Source: Euborellia annulipes
Taxonomy: Eukaryota > Arthropoda > Insecta > Dermaptera > Anisolabididae
DNA: 64,000 nt
NCBI GenBank assembly: GCA_023213315.1
Contig: JAKCPI010003119.1
Coordinates: 62,001-126,000, forward strand
Direction: 5' to 3'
Positions 56,723 to 64,000 of this stretch are shown one piece after another. Below the pieces are notes generated by a model. That model saw nothing but the letters and a program-made list of their open reading frames with translations, searched no databases and was not told the DNA's origin. The first letter of the stretch is position 1. The number at the start of each line of letters is the position of its first letter. The position numbers and the translations under genes are program-made.

Positions 56723-59700
56723 TTTCAAATTAATTTTCCGGCTCTTCCTTCCATAGAGCCAATGTTAAATCCCTATAGGGATTTGCAGGTTATTTGCATG
56801 TAAAAAAAAGAGGGGTCCTCTTTGGAACTTTTTACACATTAAAAAAAAAAATTTTCTAATTATGAAATTTTGTATTTATTTAGGATTCTCTATTGTGTAT
56901 AAAATATCCAAATATGAGATTAAAATTTTGAAAAATAATCATAGTTTATTTCAAGCAGTCAACATTTAAAATACACAGAGCCTATGGGATTTTTGAATCA
57001 ATTGACTTTTTTTACTTTTTACTTATGAAATGCAAGTGGTCAAGTTTGAAACTAAGGTGCTATGGGAAACTAAAAGGCACGTAACGGACATGACAGTCAT
57101 TTCACTTGAGTTGGACCAATGCACAGTACTTGATAACGGCTGCAGAATAAGCATTCGAAACGTTGCAACGTACAACGCGTTGTACAGTATTTATATTTAT
57201 AATAAATAATTAATAACAAAAAATGTAGTCTAAAATTAAAAATTCCCCTAATAATAATAATTCAAACAACAAAAGCTTTAATAAACACATTCGTGATAAA
57301 TATATCTCGACACAAAAAATCTGGTGTGAACAGCACGGTGCATAACTTTCTCTTACCGAAGGGAGGAAGTTGGTCAAACTGAGTGTCACAAACAGAGAGA
57401 TGAACACTACGCAATTTTATTTATATTTAGGGTTAATCACCAAATGGATTACTTAAAGTTCGTAGACTGCTTGTTATATTGATATAGCTCATTTAATTTT
57501 TATCATTTAGAAATCTCCCTTTGAATAGATATTTTCAACATTCAAAAGAAAATGGAAATAATAGCCTTATTTTTTTTAAATTCCAACTCCTATCACTCGT
57601 CCTGGATAAACATGTCTGCTTTCTGTCTCCTTTCTATTTGTCTATTTCCAACTTCTACGCCATTTCCTTGCAATTCATGAGATTTTTTTTTATTCAGACT
57701 ATTCAAAATGATGCAAATAATAGTTGTATTCACCAAACCTTTTTCACTTTCATTGTTTTACTCTATATTATTTCGGGAGATAAAAAAAATATATTCTGAG
57801 AGATTTATGAACTTGATATGAGATCAATAGACAAATATTATCATTAAATAGTTTTTAATTATTAATGAGAAAAAAAAAATTAATGTTTTGATTTCCTATA
57901 AAATAATACTACTGTGGGGAATGGAGCTAGCTAAATATTTTATTGGAACCTACGCAGAGGGCATGTCCCAATTTTTGTGCAAATTTTTATTTTATTTTGT
58001 AATAGAACTCAGTTAAAAGTTTTATTTCAAATGATTTGGGTATCAATCATTTGTTATAAATAGATTTGGGGTCTAAATGACCTTAGATGCTGAAAAATAC
58101 CTTAAATCAAATAAAAAGACAAAATTGTCTCTTTCTTTACCAGAAGAAATTGTTGCCTATCAACAGGCGTTTTATCAATTTTGCATTTATAACAAGCTCT
58201 ATATTACAATGAGACCCAAAAGAGAATATATTGTTAGTTAAACTTTTGAAATATTGTTTCAAATACTATTTTTATTTTTAAATTAAATCTTAAAAAAAAA
58301 TGGTCAATGTTTCTTGATAAGGAACGTAGCGTAAAAACCTTAGAAATCTCTACTTTTTTAATATTTTATATTTTAAAAGACGATTATATTGACCTTTACA
58401 TTTTTCAAATGTTAAAATACTAAGTGAATAAAATCGTCAGGTTGAGATATAAATTTTCCAAATAATTTTTTTTCAATCTCTATAATATTTAATCTAAAAC
58501 CCAAAGCCGATTTCAAAATATTTCATTCAGCAATCAATTTCATTGGTCAAAAAAAAAAAAAAAAAAATATTCAAGAGAGAAAGAGAAAAAATACTGATGT
58601 TGAAAAAATTCCCTCCATAGTTTAAACAAAGAGCGCAAGAGTCGCCATCGAAGCCTGTTACGAAAAAAAGGGTGCGAATTCCTTTGTTCCAAATGCTTTT
58701 ATTTGGACAAATCCTTTTACAGGAAAATTTGGAAAATTATGCATTAAAAAAAAAAGGGTTTGCTTAAGGAAATTATAACCCTATTAATTAGTATAATTTA
58801 TAATCAAATTATTCGAAAAAAGAATTATAGCCTGTTATATGCTTATAGCCTGTTCCAAAATGAAGAGGGGGAAGTAGTCCTACTAAAATTTTAAATATTT
58901 GCCCTAATCTTTTAGTATAAAATATAAGATATTTGGGTATATTGAAACAAATAAATTAAAAAAAAAAAAAAATTAATCAATGCATAATGATAATGAAGAA
59001 AAACAATTACCCGCTTTAATACTCCATATTGACAAACGAATAAAAGTTTTTTTTTTTTTTGATTGAGCAGACGGATTTAATTGGGCGGCAGTAGAAAGAA
59101 ACGAGACGCCAGTCGAGTCCGATTGGACTGATGAGACCGTTTCAAGGCGCGTCACGTCAACCAGCCCCTTTGTGGAAACCAATTGAAAACTGACTGCCCC
59201 CCCACCCTCCCCTCATTCCTAAATGGGGGAGGGAGAGTTGCCAATGGCCACCGACATTTGCTCGCTATTAACTTTTATAAGAATAATCTTAGAGAAATTC
59301 AGAGTTGTATATATATTTAAAAAAAAAAAAAGAGAGAGATTTTAAAAAGTAATCAAAAGTGAAATCTGAATTAATATAATTGAAAATTGAATGGATTAAA
59401 AAGAAATCTTTCGATTCATCAGCTTTTTGTTTAACAAAGTAAAAAAAAAAATTCATATTCATAGCTATTCAATTTTCTTAAAAATAATTCACTTTTTTTT
59501 TTAATGAATAAAGTTTACTTTTGTTAATTTTAAATTGGAAGAAAAATAATTTTCAATTACTAAATTAAATAACGTTTGTTTCATTTTCTGGTTAATTAAC
59601 TATAGGCCAAGATTTTTATTATAGGAAATTTTATTATCTTAAAAAAAGTATTATTTAGAAAAAAAAAAGCGTTGTAAAAAAAAATACTTATCTAAAAGAT

Positions 59701-59795
59701 ACAGCGTAGATTTTGTGGCTTTTAAATTTTTTCATGTTAATTTATTTATAGTTCGGCTTTTAAGGGCATTTATCCTTTACAAATAATTAATTAAT
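56723..59795. other. Intronic sequence with scattered repeat remnants
   Basis: A degraded hammerhead-like phrase at about 57125-57165 (GGCTGCAGAATAAGCATTCGAAACGTTG). An R head fragment is at 57305-57360. A shared SINE block is at about 58025-58110 (GGGTCTAAATGACCTTAGATGC). Poly(A) runs are present. 59040-59200 is GC-richer, with a 40-codon open frame of unknown meaning. No Ig exon recognised. Confidence 0.45.
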
Positions 59796-60000
59796 CCCTC
59801 CAGCCTTGGCCGAGAGATTAAAAGTATTAGCAAATGTCAACATTGATAAAGCCAAGGGGTGCGGGTTCGGATCCCAAGCAGTCTGATATTTATTTAAATT
59901 ATTTGGATAGCAAAAGATATAAATAAATGTGTCCACTTATTTCGTATATTTAAATAATGTGAGTATCGTTGATCTGAGATGCCAAAAAGACTTTAAAAAA
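59796..60000 (+). repeat. SINE-A variant copy
   Basis: CTCCAGCCTTGGCCGAGAGA head, GCAAATGTCAACATTGATAA, B-box-like GGTTCGGATCC, AGCAGTCTGATATTTATTTA and GATGCCAAAAAGACTT. It matches the variant at 18777-18990. Confidence 0.7.
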
Positions 60001-60187
60001 ATTAATTAAAGAATTGTAAGTTAATTCGAATTTATTTAATGTCTATACACTAACAAGAAGCAATTACATGACTGAATACCGCTGATGTAGTGGGCTAGGG
60101 TGTCGGCTTCTACAAAGAAGATCCCTGTTCAAACACTGGGCATGCGGGATTTTTTCATTAAGTAAAAATATTTATTTATGCCTGTAT

Positions 60188-60290
60188 TCATAGTCGTACC
60201 TTGAGGAAGAAGGAATCCTTATATCTATACATTTATACAGGCATAAGGATTCCTTGTTCCTCAAGCAATGACTATGAATTCGGGTATTGA
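60188..60290. repeat. Short inverted repeat
   Basis: Arms of about 43 bp (CCTGTATTCATAGTC...GGAATCCTTAT and inverse) around a 20-bp spacer. MITE-like but without recognised termini. Confidence 0.65.
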
Positions 60291-60339
60291 TGTAAACAAA
60301 TCCTCAACCAGGCACTGGATTGTACGAATATAATAGTAG

Positions 60340-60735
60340 TAGTAATATTGGATCTCGCACAATAGCCCTCAGGCACCTCCACGAGGAGAGGGAGTTGCTG
60401 TGACATCCCATCCTGTGGAAGAGATGTAAAGAAGGTTCCCTCTCAGTGATGCATTCTTCGAAAGAAGTAGGCTACACCTCCTCAAACTAGGACATCCCTA
60501 GCTTAGAAGAGGTTGGATAAAAGGATTCGGGTGGAACCAGTAATAAGGATTAGTTCACTAACTAGAAACGAACGCAAGAGGAGGAGTTATAGATAGGAAA
60601 TGATGTAACTTCATGGGGGTGCCGGTAGATGGCTACGGCCAGAGGCCGGTTGGGTTTGAGGTGTGTGTCTTCGTGCACTTAAGTACCTCGGGTAAATAAA
60701 TGGGCATCCCGATAGGAATTTCAAATAATAGTAAT
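60340..60735 (+). repeat. Possible LINE 3'-end or unclassified interspersed repeat
   Basis: About 370 bp that is GC-richer than its surroundings. It ends CCTCGGGTAAATAAATGGGC and then AATAGTAATAAA, resembling the 3' untranslated end of a non-LTR element. No reverse transcriptase motifs. Confidence 0.3.
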
Positions 60736-63700
60736 AAAAATTAATTCCACATAAAAAATAAAGAGCTCAAAATTAATTATCATTGATGACGAATGTTTAT
60801 TATTCTACTAACATTATTATATTAATGATAGTGTTTGGTGATTCGAAATCCCACAATGTTTATCTGTTTATCTAATCTGGACCCCATTTATTAGTGAATA
60901 AGTGATATTTGAAATAAAATATATTAAATATTATTTAAATTAATTTTTTAATTAAAATGCATAAAATTCTAATCTAGGGTGGCAATCTTGCAATCGACCA
61001 GACCTTATTCGCATTTTAATCAACATCAATTAAAATCTTGGTTTATTGGAAAATATCCGATGCCAGAGGCAGGCAGGACATCAACAAAATATTTACGAAT
61101 CAAGTTGATTTCGTTTATTGCTTTCAACCATCAGCCAATGAGTGTTCAACTCATCAAAAACAATTTCCACATAAAAAAATAAAGAGCCCAAATAGGGTTT
61201 GACCCTCTTTATTAACAAGTAGTCCACCCTTCTAGATCCAATATATATTTTTTATGATTCTAGATATTGGGGATAATTTTTATTATACGATATTAATGGT
61301 AGCTGTTCTGTCCTCTACTTAAAGATGAGGTAAAGCTCTTGCTATATTGAATGGGAAGTTGCATCCAGAAGTAAATAAAAAAGAATTTAATTTTTTAACG
61401 CCGAATTTTGTTACGCCTGTCATTTTCTTAGGTCCTGTCTTTTAGTAGTCAATTGGTAATTTGCTTAGAAGTAGAGCATTAGCTGCTGGTACCAAAGGTC
61501 AGGGAAATTTTTTTCAAATGAATTGAATACAAATCAATTGAAATAAATAGGGACGAAGTCAAAATGGCATCAGATTTCGAAAAAGACCTTAAACAAAAAA
61601 TTTGGTATTTTTTATTTACTCAAAAATATTTTTATGTAAATATCTAAAAAAAAAAAAAATATCATAGGGCTGAGGAAGTGCATCACGGTGTACAAAACGT
61701 TGGCTCCAAAAAATTCAATTATTCTTTATTTTTATTGTATACTGTATTTATTTAAATTATAATGTCTTCTAAGTACTACGGATACTATTGATGATGATCT
61801 GAGACGAAAAATAGTTGAAAAAAATTATAGTTGCCGAGTCAAAATAATTAATTTTTTACAAAAAATATTCATTTATATTAATTCTTTAATTTTTATCAAA
61901 TTAAAATAAGTTCAATTCACATTTCCAGGCCTGGTTTAGAATTCTATCACTGCCTTTGAGTTTATAGCTTCTTGATAATTCTCATTTATCTGACTAAATT
62001 TTTTCTTCACATACCAAAAGACGTTTCTATAAAGAAATTGAATATACTGTATATATGCCGCCTATTTTAATATTAGTTCCAGTTAAATAGACATTCTATT
62101 TCATCGAATTTTTTTATTCATTCGAATACGAACTACAATTCAAAAAGAAAAAAAAAAACTTTTCTATGCATATTTCAATTCAAAAACGCTGATACTAGTA
62201 TATATAAAAAAAAGACTATCTTTTTAATTTATAGGGTAACAACTCTACGATTTGAATGTGAGCAGGCGGCACGGTCCGTTAAGGCCTCTACCGCCCTTTC
62301 TGGCTTCACTCCAGATGTAAAGATCTGGCCTTCGGCCCTTTTGGCCCATTCTAGGATTCTGTTCCGTCCTTTGACAACTCAGGCAAAGGGGCTTCCTTCT
62401 GTTATGTAAATTCACTCGAATTTCCGTCATAATAGAAATTCACTATACATATATAGAAAGTGGGGCTATTAATTACCTGAGATTAGCGAGACAGTGCTGG
62501 GTCTCTCTCTCTCTCTCCCTTGGGGGGATTTATCATGGACCGCATTGCTCTCTCTCTCGTAAAACAAGAATCGTCATTTTATGTGAGACTCGGGATAATG
62601 CAATCAACTATTTGTCATAGACTCGCTAAAATGGCTCATCTAGGTCGGGAGATGTTGGCATAGCATTAATCTCCATAAACTTCATGGTTTAACAATTTAT
62701 TTACTCTCTTGTGCTTTTAGTTGCTCCTCTTAAATTGAGATAAAATTAAATCACAAAAATAATTAACTTCTGCTGCTTGCATGCTTCAAATGGAAGGTTA
62801 TTTTCTAAAACTCATTGCTTGTTGTTCGTTTTACTATTAGTAAAAGTTTACATCATTTTAGAATAGGAGATGGGAATAGAATAGTTTCAAAGACTTTTAA
62901 TAACTTTTACTGTAAATGAAGAGAATGTAAGGCTGGTTTCATATTAGGTAACTGTGATTGTTTATGTTTGAAGCAATTGGATGTGTCTCCTTTCATGTAG
63001 AACATAGTAGCAGTTAGATCAATACAACCATTCAACCAGTTGCTTTCCACGCGTCATTCTGATTGGGTTAACTCGAAGTTTTTTTTAATTTAGAGTCGTT
63101 TTCGGCTGCTTCAAGCCATTATGAAGCTGCTTGTTTACATATATCTTAGTGGTTGCTTTTCTTCCCAGCCAATCGAAGGTTAAAATTTTTTGAAGCGTGT
63201 TTTTAATAGGCTACATAGGCCTATATATATCATTATATTTATTAACTCATAAAATCGCCGGAGGATTTGAAAATAGAGTACAACAACAGCCACCATAGTT
63301 TAATAAATAAAGCCTTTTTTTAATAACCTCCTGGACACCCGAGAGGCAAAAAAATTAATAAAGCCGAAAAAAGTAGGTACCGTCAGTAGATGGATATGTC
63401 GATTTATCCAGACTAATTGGAACATAAGTCTTCCTGATAAAAAAAAAAAAAAAAACCCGGATAATCAAATATAAATTTTACATAAATTCTACAAACCTGA
63501 AAAAGTCATCGAGTCCAGTTAATTGAGAATAGGGAGCCATGAGTCAAAAAAATTCCTTCCCGAAATCTCAAAAAATAAATAAATAAAATTAAAATAATAA
63601 ATAGGCTATATAAAAATGTATATTAATTACCTGGTAGAGTATTAAAATGTGAAAATATTTTTTGTGGAGGGGAGAGTGGGGACAATCTCGAATTTGAAAC

Positions 63701-64000
63701 CCCCTCTCGAAAAAATCTTCTGGCTAATGTAATACTCTATTGCAGGGGGGCAACCCCCTATTGATTACCCTACTAATTGGTAGACAATAGAAAAAAGCTA
63801 CAATATTGAAGTTTGAGATGATTCGAGTTCTTTTCAATAAGGCTTCAAACTTGAGATCAAATCCTAATAATATCAGGAATATTTATTTCATTGTTTTTAA
63901 AAGTAAGAGTATAAGTTAAGTGTCCATATTTTCATTGAGAAAAAGCGGGACAAATGGGATTAAATCGGCCGAAACCGTAACCGAAAATTCATTTGACCAT
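60736..64000. other. Intronic sequence, mostly AT-rich
   Basis: A SINE-block remnant at about 61480-61600 (GGTACCAAAGGTC ... AAATGGCATCAGATTTCGAA). A degraded hammerhead-like phrase is at about 61668-61712. CT microsatellites are at about 62500-62516. An exon-like open frame at 62235-62409 is described separately. Otherwise nothing recognised. Confidence 0.45.
62235..62409 (+). other. Exon-like open segment of unknown identity
   Basis: It begins after an acceptor-like TTTTTAATTTATAG and stays open for 57 codons, then TAA. Its GC content is about half, in AT-rich surroundings. The peptide contains FECEQAARSVKASTALSG and AKGLPSVM, which I do not recognise. The opposite strand is also open for 61 codons. 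It could be a chance frame, a degenerate transposon fragment or an exon of a nested gene. Confidence 0.15.

Larger units (their letters stand above)
45640..64000 (-). other. 5' portion of the Dscam-family gene: long intron, no upstream exon recognised
   Basis: To the right of the Ig2 exon, the acceptor at 45640-45641 implies an intron running at least to the window edge, over 18 kb. No exon for the N-terminal half of Ig2, Ig1, the signal peptide or the promoter was recognised on the minus strand. An exon of about 150 nt without strong motifs could have been missed. Confidence 0.6.

Noticed and set aside
59040..59200. Possible exon on either strand
   Set aside because: A plus-strand frame of about 40 codons follows a T-run with a weak acceptor, but there is no good donor and no recognisable motif.

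Overview
This is an AT-rich (roughly 30% GC), repeat-packed stretch of animal genome. Almost all of it reads as very long introns of one minus-strand gene of the Dscam cell-adhesion family. Four coding exons are supported: 45493-45639, 28451-28565, 14026-14304 and 10028-10182, in transcription order from high to low coordinates. They join in perfect phase (1/2, 2/1, 2/1) and encode the C-terminal half of Ig2, all of Ig3, all of Ig4 and the final Gly before Ig5. The first exon of the gene and the Ig1/Ig2 N-terminal coding part are not visible to the right, and Ig5 onward lies off the left edge. Gene structure and protein sequence suggest an arthropod, probably not a compact-genome insect. I cannot name the species. 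Everything between the exons is intronic, with intron sizes of about 16.9, 14.1 and 3.8 kb.

The rest is a mosaic of mostly non-autonomous mobile DNA. (1) A 1.93 kb near-perfect palindrome lies at 1961-3888. (2) A series of smaller fold-back elements (4664-5066, 6950-7103, 11221-11575, 15783-15952, 19748-20085, 22150-22780, about 27690-27925, about 49640-49855), plus single copies, carry a recurrent motif CTGANGA(A/T)GG...CC-GAAACGTC. This looks like the minimal hammerhead ribozyme of Penelope-like retroelements. (3) A roughly 680 bp hairpin-capped repeat family has at least nine copies on both strands. (4) Several hAT-type MITEs have 8-bp target duplications, one of them inserted inside a SINE. 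(5) At least three tRNA-like SINE families and one non-tRNA-like SINE family occur, some with 14-16 bp target duplications. Several share one central block although their heads differ. (6) Microsatellites and minisatellites are scattered throughout.

A handful of relatively GC-richer, apparently single-copy stretches (34.9-35.6, 39.85-40.2, 41.3-41.9, 43.8-44.1, 51.6-52.2 and 54.4-54.8 kb) contain no convincing exon. They are the best places to look for intronic regulatory elements. No complete autonomous transposon, rRNA, tRNA gene, CRISPR array or bacterial-type gene was seen. The most unusual content is the hammerhead-like fold-back family and the large palindrome.
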